Origin: Rugamonas sp. A1-17
GTDB lineage: Bacteria; Pseudomonadota; Gammaproteobacteria; Burkholderiales; Burkholderiaceae_D
Assembly: GCA_025548565.1 (NCBI GenBank)
Contig: JAJLPB010000005.1
Location: 186,001-250,000, forward strand
Length of the DNA: 64,000 bases
Direction: 5' to 3'
This document shows, piece by piece, positions 21,874 through 31,067 of this stretch. The translations under genes and the position numbers were made by a program. Numbering within the stretch: position 1 is the stretch's first letter; each line of letters begins with the position of its first letter. The notes under the pieces are model-generated. The model searched no databases, was not told where the DNA came from, and was given only the letters and a program-made list of their open reading frames with translations.

Positions 21874-23534
21874 CTGGCGCGGCGGGCGCGGGCGCCCTGG
21901 GGCGTGCCGCGGCCCTGGATGAGGGCCAGCGCCGGCTTCGCCGCCGTCCTCGCCATCGACGGCTGGCTCTTCAGCTTGAACCGGCCCACCACCTGCGCCA
22001 GATTACCGGCCTGGACCTGCATCGCCTCCGATGCGGCCGCCGCTTCCTCCACCAGCGCGGCGTTCTGCTGCGTCGCCTGGTCCATCTGCATGACCGCTTC
22101 CTGCACCTGGCCGATGCCCACCGTCTGCTCCTCGCTGGCGGCGCTGATCTCGCCCATCAGGTCGGTCACCTGCCTGATGCTGCCGACCACTTCCTGCATG
22201 GTCACGCCGGCCTGTTCCACCAGCTTGGTGCCCAGCTCGACCGTGGTCACCGAGTGATCGATCAAGCCCTTGATCTCCTTCGCCGCCTGGGCGCTGCGCT
22301 GGGCGAGGTTGCGCACCTCGGTGGCCACCACGGCGAAGCCGCGCCCTTGCTCGCCGGCGCGGGCCGCTTCGACGGCCGCGTTCAGGGCCAGGATATTGGT
22401 CTGGAACGCGATGCTGTCGATCACGCCGATAATGTCGACGATCTTGCGCGCCGACCCATTGATCTCCTCCATATTGCTCACCACCTCGGATACCACCGCG
22501 CCGCCCTTGACCGCCACCCCGGAGGCGGTGATCGCCAGTTGGTTCGCCTGCCGCGCGTTGTCGGCGTTCTGCTTCACGGTCGAGGTCAGTTCTTCCATCG
22601 ACGATGCGGTTTCCTCCAGCGAACTGGCTTGCTCTTCGGTGCGGCAGGACAGGTCCTGGTTGCCGGTGGCGATCTGGCCGGAGGCCGAGGCGATCGTTTC
22701 GGTGCCGGCGCGCACTTCGCTGACGATGCTCACCAGGCCGTCGTTCATTTCCTTCAAGGCCAGCAGCAATTGGCCGGTCTCATCCCTGCCGGTCACGTCG
22801 ATATGGCTGCTGAGGTCGCCGGCGGCGACGGTTTGCGCCACTTCCAGCGCCCGCTGGATGGGACCGGTGATGCCGCGCGTGATGAACGAGGCGAACACGC
22901 CGCCCAGGACCAGCGCCAGCGCGCTGAACGCGAGCACCAGCGTGCGCGCTTGCGTGAATTTTTTCCCCGCATCCTCGGCCGCCTGCGCGCTCATATTCTG
23001 TTCAAAGGCGGCGAATTGCGCGAGCGTGCCTCGCCATTCGCGCTGCAGCGGGCGAAATTTAAACAGCAATACCTTGGCGGCCTCGTCATTCTTGTTGGCC
23101 AAGCCCAGTGCCGCCGCCTCGGCGATCAGCGGGAGCGATTTTTCCTTCAATTGCCGGGCCTTGTCGAATTGCGCGTTTTCCTCGGGCAGCGTGCTTGGCG
23201 AACTGGCGAACATCTTGCGCAGTTTCTCTTCGGCGTCGTTGTAGCGTTTCTGGTCGGTCTTGACGCGTTCCATTTCCGGTTGCATATCGTCCATCTCGGT
23301 GTAGAGTACGAGATTGCGTAGCGCGATCGCCTGATCGTCGATGGTCGACGCCATTTCGATCACCAGCGCGGATTCCGGATTGTTGGTGAAGGTGATTTCC
23401 TCGAGCCGGGCCTGCACGCCGCTCATGCCGTGAATGCCCAGCAGCGTAATGAGGAGCAGTAGTGCCAGGATGCAGCCGAAACCTGCCGCCATCCGGTGAC
23501 CTATTTTAAAGTTGGATAAGTTCATGGGGTTCAT
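21870..23534 (-). CDS. Methyl-accepting chemotaxis protein (four-helix-bundle sensor)
   Basis: This is a 554-residue transmembrane chemoreceptor. TM1 is at about residues 12-32, a periplasmic helical sensor of the 4HB_MCP type spans about 35-190, and TM2 is at about 190-212. A HAMP domain (ITRGITGPIQRALEVAQTVA) follows, then a long cytoplasmic coiled coil with the invariant hairpin [10 protein letters not shown]. No CheR-docking pentapeptide is seen at the C-terminus. The start could be the second Met codon three residues later. No che genes are nearby. It is convergent with the M28 peptidase gene and their stop codons overlap. Confidence 0.93.
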   Translation of the reverse strand: MNPMNLSNFKIGHRMAAGFGCILALLLLITLLGIHGMSGVQARLEEITFTNNPESALVIEMASTIDDQAIALRNLVLYTEMDDMQPEMERVKTDQKRYNDAEEKLRKMFASSPSTLPEENAQFDKARQLKEKSLPLIAEAAALGLANKNDEAAKVLLFKFRPLQREWRGTLAQFAAFEQNMSAQAAEDAGKKFTQARTLVLAFSALALVLGGVFASFITRGITGPIQRALEVAQTVAAGDLSSHIDVTGRDETGQLLLALKEMNDGLVSIVSEVRAGTETIASASGQIATGNQDLSCRTEEQASSLEETASSMEELTSTVKQNADNARQANQLAITASGVAVKGGAVVSEVVSNMEEINGSARKIVDIIGVIDSIAFQTNILALNAAVEAARAGEQGRGFAVVATEVRNLAQRSAQAAKEIKGLIDHSVTTVELGTKLVEQAGVTMQEVVGSIRQVTDLMGEISAASEEQTVGIGQVQEAVMQMDQATQQNAALVEEAAAASEAMQVQAGNLAQVVGRFKLKSQPSMARTAAKPALALIQGRGTPQGARARRAS

Positions 23535-23684
23535 TCAAAGAGATAAGCTTTCAGTTCTTTTAGCTTAATGAATGTTTTATTTTGGAAATATCGGGAAATC
23601 CCTATTCCCAAGTAGGGAATTGCCTGAAGCCGGAATGGCCGGTATTGCTGATATCATCGCGGCCCGTTGCCGCCTACTTTAATC

Positions 23685-25007
23685 ATGACACTCAAGATTT
23701 CCCGCATCCTGCACGCAGGCTATGTCTTCGAATGCGACGGCACGCTGATCGCCTTCGATCCGATATTTGAAAACCCGTTCAGCAGGAATTGCCACGCCTT
23801 TCCCGGCGTGCGCTTCGATCAGGCGCAGATACGCGGGTGGAAGCCGGACGCGGTCTTCATCTCGCATTTCCACGACGATCACTGCTCGCTGGAGAGCCTG
23901 GACCTGCTCGACCGCGCCACGCCGGTCTACCTGTATTGCCTGTTCGACGAATTGTTTGCGCTGATACGCGCGCTGGGTTTCGTCAACGTGCTGCGGCTGG
24001 CGGTGGACGCGCCGGTGCGGGTGGGCGCGATCGAGGTCACTCCGCGCCGGGCACTCGATGCCGATGTCGATTCGATGTTCCACATCCGCGCCGCCGGTCT
24101 GAATGTGCTCAACGTGGTCGATGCGTGGATGGACCCGGAGACGCTGGAGCAGCTCAAGCCCTACGCGCCGTGGGACATGGTGCTGTGGCCTTTCCAGACC
24201 ATGCGCGAGATCGATGTCATCGCGCCGTCGCGCGCGCAGGGCGGGGCGCCCGCGCTGCCGGAGGAATGGCCGGAGCAGCTGCGGGCGCTGGCGCCGCGCT
24301 ACGTGGTGCCGAGTTCCTGCCAGTTCGTGCAGGAGCCCTGGTCGTGGTACAACCATGCGCTGTTCCCGATCACCTACCGCCAGTTCGCGCGGGAGGTGGG
24401 CGCGTGGCTGCCCGACGCCGCCATCGTGCGCCTGAATCCATCGGTGTCGGTGGAGCTGACGCCGCAAGCGCTGGCGCCATCCGCGCCGCTGCCGTGGGTG
24501 CTGCCGGTCGGCGAGCAGGATGTCGATTACGAGTACGACGCCGGCATCGTGCCGCCGCCGACGTCCGACATCGCCCGCCACTTCGCGCCGCTCGACGCCG
24601 GACAGACCGCGCTGGCGCTGGACTACTGCACCAGCGGACTGCTGGAAAAGTATGAGGACATGGAGCTGCCGCCGGACAGCTACTTCGCCACGCCGTGCAT
24701 CTGGCAGCTCTCCGTCTACGACCATGAGGGCGCGGTGCGGCAGTTCCGCTACCGCGTCCACGGCGACCGCATCGCGCTCGCCGGCGACGAGGAAGCGCCC
24801 ACGTGGATGACCGAAATCCCCATCGCCAAACTGTATGCGGGACTGGCGCTGGGCGAGTCGCTGACGTCGATGTACATGCGCATCGACGGCGCGCCGCCCG
24901 ATGCCGATATCGTCGATGATCCCCTGATCCGCTGCCTGTTCAACGACGCCTTCGGCGCGTATCAGTCGGCACAACTTCAACGCATCAAAGAGAGAACCGC
25001 ACAATGA
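23685..25007 (+). CDS. Metallo-beta-lactamase-fold hydrolase
   Basis: The product is 440 residues. The zinc motif is ISHFHDDHC (HxHxDH, about residues 65-73), with further possible ligands HAGYVF and VVDAWMD. It has no signal peptide, so it should be cytoplasmic. The C-terminal half (about residues 270-440) has no domain I recognise. The start ATG is chosen over an upstream TTG. Its stop overlaps the deacetylase start by ATGA, so the two are translationally coupled. The substrate is unknown. Confidence 0.8.
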   Translation: MTLKISRILHAGYVFECDGTLIAFDPIFENPFSRNCHAFPGVRFDQAQIRGWKPDAVFISHFHDDHCSLESLDLLDRATPVYLYCLFDELFALIRALGFVNVLRLAVDAPVRVGAIEVTPRRALDADVDSMFHIRAAGLNVLNVVDAWMDPETLEQLKPYAPWDMVLWPFQTMREIDVIAPSRAQGGAPALPEEWPEQLRALAPRYVVPSSCQFVQEPWSWYNHALFPITYRQFAREVGAWLPDAAIVRLNPSVSVELTPQALAPSAPLPWVLPVGEQDVDYEYDAGIVPPPTSDIARHFAPLDAGQTALALDYCTSGLLEKYEDMELPPDSYFATPCIWQLSVYDHEGAVRQFRYRVHGDRIALAGDEEAPTWMTEIPIAKLYAGLALGESLTSMYMRIDGAPPDADIVDDPLIRCLFNDAFGAYQSAQLQRIKERTAQ

Positions 25008-25933
25008 CCGTGGGCCGTGCCCTGCTTATCGCCGCGACTTTTTTCGCCTCCACCGCGCAGGCGCAATCGGTGGCCTTCACGTTCGACGATGGACCCAAAC
25101 TGGAAACGACGCCGCTGCTGTCGCCGCAGCAGCGCAACCAGGCATTGCTTGGCGCGCTGGCCGCGCATCATGTGCGGGCGGCGCTGTTCGTCACCTGCGG
25201 CTACGGCGCGGACAAGCCGGAGGGCTATGCGCTGGCCAAGGCCTGGGGACAGGCGGGCCACGCGCTCGGCAACCACACGATGACCCATCCGGACCTGAAC
25301 GACGCCAGGCTCACGCTGGCGCAGTACCGGCAGGAGGTGCAGGACTGCGACCGCATCACGTCGACGCTGCCGGGCTATCAGAAGTGGTTCCGCTATACCT
25401 TCCTGCGCGAGGGGAACACGCCCGAAAAGCGCGACGGCATGCGGGCGTTCCTGAAGCAGAGCGGCTACCGGAACGGCTACGTCAGCCTCGATACCAGCGA
25501 CTGGCGGCTGGATGAAAAACTGACCGACGTGCTGCGCGCCGATCCCAAGGCCGACATCGAGCCGATCAGGCAGGCCTACCTGTCGCACCTGCGCCAGCGC
25601 GCCATCGCGTACCGCGACCTGTCGCGCAAGCTGGAAGGGCGCGATATCCCGCAGGTCATGCTGATGCACCACAACCTGATCAACGCGCTGTGGCTCAAGG
25701 ACGCGATCCAGCAGTTCATCGACATGGGCTGGACCATCGTCGCGCCGGCGCAGGCGTACGCCGATCCGGTCTACCAGCTGCAGCCGGATCGCCCGGCGCC
25801 GGGACAGAGCCTGCTGCTGTCGATCGCGCGCACGCGCGGCATGGGCAGGTTCGAGGGCTGGGAGCGGCTGGTCGACGATGGCGATTTCGAGATCAATGCG
25901 CTGGCCGGCTCCGCCGGTGCGCCGGCGCCCTGA
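25004..25933 (+). CDS. Secreted polysaccharide deacetylase (NodB/CE4 family)
   Basis: The protein is 309 residues, with a signal peptide ending near residue 20 (ASTAQAQ). CE4 motifs visible are FTFDDGP (catalytic base and metal Asp), NHTMTHPD (metal histidines), FRYTFLREG (a variant of the usual RxPxG motif 3), DTSDW and a C-terminal LMHHN. CE4 enzymes remove N- or O-acetyl groups from peptidoglycan, chitin-like or exopolysaccharide chains. The divergent motif 3 suggests a substrate different from classical chitin deacetylases. It is coupled to the upstream metallo-beta-lactamase-fold gene by an ATGA overlap. Confidence 0.9.
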   Translation: MTVGRALLIAATFFASTAQAQSVAFTFDDGPKLETTPLLSPQQRNQALLGALAAHHVRAALFVTCGYGADKPEGYALAKAWGQAGHALGNHTMTHPDLNDARLTLAQYRQEVQDCDRITSTLPGYQKWFRYTFLREGNTPEKRDGMRAFLKQSGYRNGYVSLDTSDWRLDEKLTDVLRADPKADIEPIRQAYLSHLRQRAIAYRDLSRKLEGRDIPQVMLMHHNLINALWLKDAIQQFIDMGWTIVAPAQAYADPVYQLQPDRPAPGQSLLLSIARTRGMGRFEGWERLVDDGDFEINALAGSAGAPAP

Positions 25934-26085
25934 AAACAGCGACCATGCAGAAATGGGCGCCACTGCCGGACTAGGCCGCACCAGCGCTATCGCCAAGAAA
26001 AACAACAGTCTGGCAACCCGTCCCGTGCGGCGCGCCAAGCTGGTGCGCTTGCGTCTACAATTGGCGCAAATAGTCGGGGGCGATC

Positions 26086-27825
26086 ATGAAAAGCAAATTC
26101 TCGATCAAGAATATTTTCATTTTGTTCTTCCTGGTCAGCCTGGCGCTATCCTGCCTGACCCTGTGGGCGCTGGTGCGCATCTCGACCAAGGAGGCTGAGC
26201 TCAACCACGCCAACGAGGCGCGCTACCACTCCTATCTGCTGGCCGATGAATTACGGCAGAGCTCGGACGACCTGACCCGGCTGGCCCGCACCTACGTCGT
26301 CACCGGCGATCCCAAGTACGAAAAAGAATACCTCGACATCCTCGATATCCGCAACGGCAAGAAGCCGCGGCCGCGGCACTACGAGCGCATCTACTGGGAC
26401 TTCGTCGCGGCCGGTGTCGACAAGCCCACGCCCGACGGCGAGACGGTGGCGCTGGCCGACCTGATGCGCCAGGCCGGCTTCACCGAGGAGGAGTTCGGCA
26501 AGCTCAAGGAGGCGCAGGCCAATTCGGACGGGCTGGTGAAGACCGAGGTCATCGCCATGAACGCGGTCAAGGGCTTGTTCGACGATGGCAGCGGCAAGTT
26601 CACCAAGACCGGACCGCCCGATCCCGACATGGCGCGCAAGATCATGCACGACGAGCAGTACCACAAGAACAAGGCCAGGATCATGCGGCCGGTGAACGAG
26701 TTCCTGGTGCTGCTGGACCAGCGCACCGGCGCGGCGGTGACCAACGCGGCCCACAGCACCAACATGGCGTTCTGGACCGCGATCGCGCTGCTGATCCTGC
26801 TGGTGGGCGTGTCGCTGCTGTGCCTGTTCATGATCTACCGGCATATCAAACTGAGTTTCGATCACGCGATCGATACCGCGCGCAATATCGCCGAGGGCGA
26901 CCTGAGCCACGATATCCGCGTCGAGCGGGACGACGAGGTCGGCCACCTGATGGATGCGATGAACACCATCAACACCAACCTGACCGGCATGATAGGCCGC
27001 ATCCGCTCCAGCACCGACGAGATGCTGGTGGCGACCGACGAGATCGCGCGCGGCAACGCCGACCTGTCCTCGCGCACCGAGGCCCAGGCCAGCTCGCTGG
27101 AGCAGACCGCCAGCTCGATGGAGCAGCTGACCGACACCGTCAAGCAGAACGCCGACAGCGCGCGCGCGGCCAACCAGTTCGCGGCCGACGCCTCGACCGT
27201 GGCGGTGCAGGGCGGGGCGATGGTGGCGCAGGTGGTCGACACCATGGGCTCGATCAAGGCCAGTTCCACGCGCATTGTCGACATCATCGGCGTCATTGAC
27301 GGCATCGCGTTCCAGACCAACATCCTGGCGCTCAACGCGGCCGTTGAAGCGGCGCGCGCGGGCGAGCAGGGGCGCGGTTTCGCGGTGGTGGCGTCGGAGG
27401 TGCGCAACCTGGCCCAGCGCAGCGCGGCGGCGGCCAGGGAAATCAAGGAACTGATCGGAGCGTCGGTGGAGACGGTCGATGCCGGCAGCAAGCTGGTGAA
27501 CGACGCCGGCAGCACCATGACCGTGTTGGTGGCGTCGGTGCAGAAGGTGGCCGGCATCATGGCGCAGATCACCGAGGCCAGCCAGGAGCAGAGCACCGGC
27601 ATCGGCGAGGTCAACCGCGCGGTGGCGCAGATGGACGATATCACGCAGCAAAACGCGGCGCTGGTGGAGCAGGCCGCGGCGGCGGCCGAGAGCCTGCAGG
27701 AACACGCGCAGGCGCTGGCCCAGTCGGTGCAGGTGTTCCACCTGAAGGGCGGGGCGGCCAACGCCGCGCGCCGGCCGGGACTGGCGCCGCCGCGCGCCCG
27801 GCTGGCGCTGGCGCGCTCGCGGTGA
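26086..27825 (+). CDS. Methyl-accepting chemotaxis protein with an extended sensor domain
   Basis: This is a 579-residue chemoreceptor. TM1 is at about residues 9-31. A periplasmic sensor (about 32-222) opens with the conserved phrase [22 protein letters not shown]2 (about 225-248), HAMP (about 250-300) and the signalling hairpin [10 protein letters not shown] follow. The cytoplasmic half is close to that of the receptor at 21870-23534, while the sensors differ. No CheR pentapeptide is visible. The gene ends 7 bases before the convergent flavoprotein stop. Confidence 0.93.
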   Translation: MKSKFSIKNIFILFFLVSLALSCLTLWALVRISTKEAELNHANEARYHSYLLADELRQSSDDLTRLARTYVVTGDPKYEKEYLDILDIRNGKKPRPRHYERIYWDFVAAGVDKPTPDGETVALADLMRQAGFTEEEFGKLKEAQANSDGLVKTEVIAMNAVKGLFDDGSGKFTKTGPPDPDMARKIMHDEQYHKNKARIMRPVNEFLVLLDQRTGAAVTNAAHSTNMAFWTAIALLILLVGVSLLCLFMIYRHIKLSFDHAIDTARNIAEGDLSHDIRVERDDEVGHLMDAMNTINTNLTGMIGRIRSSTDEMLVATDEIARGNADLSSRTEAQASSLEQTASSMEQLTDTVKQNADSARAANQFAADASTVAVQGGAMVAQVVDTMGSIKASSTRIVDIIGVIDGIAFQTNILALNAAVEAARAGEQGRGFAVVASEVRNLAQRSAAAAREIKELIGASVETVDAGSKLVNDAGSTMTVLVASVQKVAGIMAQITEASQEQSTGIGEVNRAVAQMDDITQQNAALVEQAAAAAESLQEHAQALAQSVQVFHLKGGAANAARRPGLAPPRARLALARSR

Positions 27826-27832
27826 GGCGGAC

Positions 27833-29602
27833 TTAGCTGAACACCTTGTCGGCCGGCAGGTTGGCCAGGAAGGCGTGGATCTGCGACACCACGGCCGCGC
27901 CTTCGCCCACCGCCGCCGCCACCCGCTTGGTCGAACTGGCGCGCACGTCGCCGATGGCGAACACGCCCGGCACGCTGGTCTCGAGCGCGGCGCGCGACGG
28001 CAGGTCGCGCGGATACACGCCGTCGGCGAAGTTGGCGCGGCATTGCGCCTTGGTGACGTCGAAGCCGGTGCGGATGAAACCGTTGGCGTCGACGTCCACG
28101 CCGCAGTCGCTCAGCCAGCCGGTGTTGGGATCGGCGCCGATGAACAGGAACACGCGGCAGACGTCGTAGTCGCATTCCTGCTCGTTCAAGGAATTGCGGA
28201 TGCGGACCTGTTTGAGGCCGTCGTCGTCGCCTTCCAGCGCCACGATCTCCGAGTGCGTGTGCAGCTCGATGTTGGGGGTGGCCTCGATGCGCTCGATCAG
28301 GTAGCTGGACATGGTGGAGGCCAGGCTGTCCTTGCGGATCAGCATGTGGACCTTGGACGCGTGGCCCGACAGGAATACGGCGGCCTGGCCGGCCGAGTTG
28401 CCGCCGCCGACCAGCACGATCTCCTCGGTCTTGCACAGCTTGGCCTCGATCGGCGAGGCCCAGTAGTACACGCCCTTGCCCTCGAACCGGCGCAGGTTGG
28501 CCAGCGACGGCCGGCGGTAGCGCGCGCCGCACGACAGCACGACGGTGCGCGCCTTCAATCGTTGCAGGCTGCCGCACATCTCGACCTGCAGCGGATAGGT
28601 GTCGCAGATCAGGCGGCCGGCCGGGGCCGGGATCGCCACCTCGACGCCGAACTTCTGCGCCTGCACGTAGGCGCGGCCGGCCAGCGCGCGGCCGGACACG
28701 CCGGTGGGGAAGCCCAGGTAGTTTTCGATGCGCGCGCTGGCGGCGGCCTGGCCGCCGTAGGCGCGCGTCTCCAGCGCCAGCACCGACAAGCCCTCCGACG
28801 CGGCGTACACCGCCGTCGCCAGGCCGGCCGGGCCGGCGCCGACCACGATCACGTCCCAGATCTTGTCGCCGTCGAGCTCGGGCAGCATGCCCAGGCAGCG
28901 GCCGATGTCGACCACGGTCGGGTTTTTCTTGACCACGCCGTCCGGGCAGACCACCAGCGGCAGCTCCTCCGCCCTGGGCTGGTAGTGCGCCATCAGGTCG
29001 GCCGCCTGTTGGTCCTGCTCGGGATCGAGCACGGTGTGCGGATGGCCGTTGGCCGCCAGGAAGCTCTGCAGCGTGTGGATGCGGCCGTGGCCGCGCGGGC
29101 CGACGATCACCGGGCCGCCTGAATTCTGTTCGATCAGGCCGACGCGGCGCAGGATCAGGGCGCGCACGATGCGCTCGCCCAGCTCGGCGTGCGCGACCAG
29201 CAGCGCGCGCAGCGACTCGGACGGCAGCACCAGCACCTCGACCGCGCCGACCGCCCGGCCGTTGCCCAGCGACGGCCGGCCAGACAGCTGCGCCACCTCG
29301 CCGCCGAACTGGCCCGGCGTGTGGGTGGTGATGTAGGCGGTGTTGCCCAGGCCGTCGTAGCGGCTGACCTCGATGCCGCCCTTGATCACCAGCATCAGGC
29401 CGAAGCTGGTCTTGCCGGCCTCGAAGATCATCTCGCCGTCGCTGTAATGGCGCACGTGGCCGAAGCGGTTCATATGCTTGATGTCGGCCGCGCTGAGCAC
29501 GGGGAAGATCTGGTGGCGGCGCTGTTCCAGGTCGAGCGGCAGCTGCGGCGTGGGCTCGTCCGGCGTGTATTCGGGGAGCAGTTCCAGAGGGGTGATGGCC
29601 AT
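27833..29602 (-). CDS. cNMP-domain thioredoxin-reductase-like flavoprotein lacking CxxC
   Basis: The 589-residue protein has three parts. Residues about 20-150 are a cyclic-nucleotide-binding (CAP_ED) fold. Residues about 165-235 look like a degenerate thioredoxin/glutaredoxin fold. Residues about 245-589 are a thioredoxin-reductase-type FAD/NAD(P)H module, with FAD motif VVGAGPAGLATAVYA, NADPH motif VGGGNSAGQAA and C-terminal FAIGDVRA. Where thioredoxin reductases have CxTC, this protein reads GVYYWASPIEAKLC (W381 to C390), so the redox disulfide is missing. The cNMP signature GGEVAQLSGR is also altered. It may be a flavin oxidoreductase that does not reduce thioredoxin. It is divergent from cysM. 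Confidence 0.88.
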   Translation of the reverse strand: MAITPLELLPEYTPDEPTPQLPLDLEQRRHQIFPVLSAADIKHMNRFGHVRHYSDGEMIFEAGKTSFGLMLVIKGGIEVSRYDGLGNTAYITTHTPGQFGGEVAQLSGRPSLGNGRAVGAVEVLVLPSESLRALLVAHAELGERIVRALILRRVGLIEQNSGGPVIVGPRGHGRIHTLQSFLAANGHPHTVLDPEQDQQAADLMAHYQPRAEELPLVVCPDGVVKKNPTVVDIGRCLGMLPELDGDKIWDVIVVGAGPAGLATAVYAASEGLSVLALETRAYGGQAAASARIENYLGFPTGVSGRALAGRAYVQAQKFGVEVAIPAPAGRLICDTYPLQVEMCGSLQRLKARTVVLSCGARYRRPSLANLRRFEGKGVYYWASPIEAKLCKTEEIVLVGGGNSAGQAAVFLSGHASKVHMLIRKDSLASTMSSYLIERIEATPNIELHTHSEIVALEGDDDGLKQVRIRNSLNEQECDYDVCRVFLFIGADPNTGWLSDCGVDVDANGFIRTGFDVTKAQCRANFADGVYPRDLPSRAALETSVPGVFAIGDVRASSTKRVAAAVGEGAAVVSQIHAFLANLPADKVFS

Positions 29603-29760
29603 GATAATTCCGGGAAAATGTGGGGGCGGTCGAAATGCTGCAAGTCTAGCGCAAGGGCGGCGCCCGGTGTAAACACTTAGGAGGGAGGGCTCCGCAATGC
29701 GCCGCCGGTCAACTCGGATTAGAATGGCTGTTTTAGCGAAATCACTGACGATAGAACACG

Positions 29761-30663
29761 ATGGCTTACAAGACTCTGGAAGATACGATAGGCAACACGC
29801 CGCTGGTGCAGCTGACCCGGCTTCCCGGCGCCGACGCGCTGGCCCGCAACAACGTCATTCTCGGCAAGCTGGAGGGGAATAATCCGGCCGGCTCGGTCAA
29901 GGACCGCGCCGCCATGTCCATGCTCAAGCGCGCCGAGGAGCGCGGCGACATCAAGCCGGGCGACACGCTGATCGAGGCGACCAGCGGCAACACCGGCATC
30001 GCGCTGGCGATGGCGGCCGCGCTGCGCGGCTACAAAATGCTGTTGCTGATGCCGGAGAACCTGAGCGTGGAGCGGCGCCAGAGCATGGCGGCCTACGGCG
30101 CCCAGATCCTGCTCACGCCCAAAACCGGCGGCATGGAGTACGCGCGCGACATGGCCGAGCAGTTGCAGAAGGACGGCAAGGGCATCATCCTCGACCAGTT
30201 CGGCAACTTCGACAACTCGCGCGCGCACTACGAGGGCACGGGGCCGGAGATCTGGCGCGACACCGAGGGCCGCGTGACGCACTTCGTCAGCGCCATGGGC
30301 ACCACCGGCACCATCATGGGCGTGTCGCGCTACCTGAAGGAGCAGAACCCGGGCGTGCAGATCATCGGCGCCGAGCCGGAGGAGGGTTCGTCGATCCCGG
30401 GCATCCGCAAATGGCCGGAGGCTTACCTGCCGAAGATTTATGAGCGGGCGCGGGTGGACCAGATTGAGTCGGTGTCGCAGGCTGCGGCCGAACGCATGGC
30501 GCGCCGCATGGCTGCCGAGGAGGGGATCTTCTGTGGAATTTCGGCGGCGGGCGCCTGTGAAATCGCGCTGCGCGTGTCGCAAACGGTGGAGAACGCGACC
30601 ATCGTGTTCATCGTGTGCGACCGGGGCGACCGCTACTTATCGACCGGGGTGTTCCCGGCGTAA
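29761..30663 (+). CDS. cysM: Cysteine synthase B (O-acetylserine sulfhydrylase)
   Basis: This PLP enzyme makes cysteine from O-acetylserine and sulfide or thiosulfate. It has 300 residues. The PLP lysine is K47 in NPAGSVKDRA. The substrate loop is TSGNTGIA and the phosphate loop is GTTGTIMG. The phrase GAEPEEGSSIPGIRKWP marks the CysM subtype. In related genomes cysM stands close to comEA; here a 13-kb signalling block separates them. A perfect 12-bp hairpin lies after the stop. Confidence 0.95.
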   Translation: MAYKTLEDTIGNTPLVQLTRLPGADALARNNVILGKLEGNNPAGSVKDRAAMSMLKRAEERGDIKPGDTLIEATSGNTGIALAMAAALRGYKMLLLMPENLSVERRQSMAAYGAQILLTPKTGGMEYARDMAEQLQKDGKGIILDQFGNFDNSRAHYEGTGPEIWRDTEGRVTHFVSAMGTTGTIMGVSRYLKEQNPGVQIIGAEPEEGSSIPGIRKWPEAYLPKIYERARVDQIESVSQAAAERMARRMAAEEGIFCGISAAGACEIALRVSQTVENATIVFIVCDRGDRYLSTGVFPA

Positions 30664-30678
30664 GCCAAGCGTGGACTG

Positions 30679-30709
30679 CGCGCCCGCCCCCGGATAAGGG
30701 GCGGGCGCG
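30679..30709. terminator. 12-bp GC-rich hairpin between convergent cysM and XRE genes
   Basis: CGCGCCCGCCCC and GGGGCGGGCGCG are perfectly complementary around a 7-base loop. It stands between two convergent genes and could end both transcripts, although there is no T-run on either side. Confidence 0.65.
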
Positions 30710-30731
30710 GCGGCAGGACGGGGAGCTGCGA

Positions 30732-31067
30732 TCAGCTCTGGCCGCCTGGTTCGCCTTCTTTCGGCTTGAACTGCTTGTCGCTGATGCGGAACTTGTTGCG
30801 GCGATCGCCCATCAAGTAACGCAGGTCGCGAATGCTCAGGTCGCTCACTTCGTGCATGCGGATCAGCAGCGAGGCGCCAACCGGCAGGCGGTGGTGGCGG
30901 ATCTTGCTGATGACCGGCGGCGCCACTTCCAACGCGCGCGACAGGGCCGCGTCGTTTTTCAGGCGCAGGTTCTCGATCAGGGTATCGAGCAGGCGGTTGG
31001 GATTGTATTGCAACAGATCATCGCCATCCGCATCGTTGTTCATATCTATGCCGACTTGGTTTGTCAT
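30732..31067 (-). CDS. Small XRE/cI-like DNA-binding protein
   Basis: The product is 111 residues from the ATG that follows AGAAGGAA; an in-frame start 36 bases upstream has no ribosome site. Residues about 25-85 form a lambda-repressor-like helix-turn-helix (NDAALSRALEVAPPVISKIR, then RDLRYLMGDRR). The N-terminus is acidic and the C-terminus is charged. It is likely a transcription factor or phage-type repressor domestic to the chromosome. It has no partner gene. The upstream region is long, AT-rich and holds two TTGTACAA palindromes that could be its operators. Confidence 0.75.
   Translation of the reverse strand: MTNQVGIDMNNDADGDDLLQYNPNRLLDTLIENLRLKNDAALSRALEVAPPVISKIRHHRLPVGASLLIRMHEVSDLSIRDLRYLMGDRRNKFRISDKQFKPKEGEPGGQS

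Noticed and set aside
21018..23321. Very long + strand frame across the M28 and chemoreceptor genes
   Set aside because: It is out of frame with the M28 gene and antisense to the chemoreceptor, with Arg/Gly/Ala-rich translation and no ribosome site.
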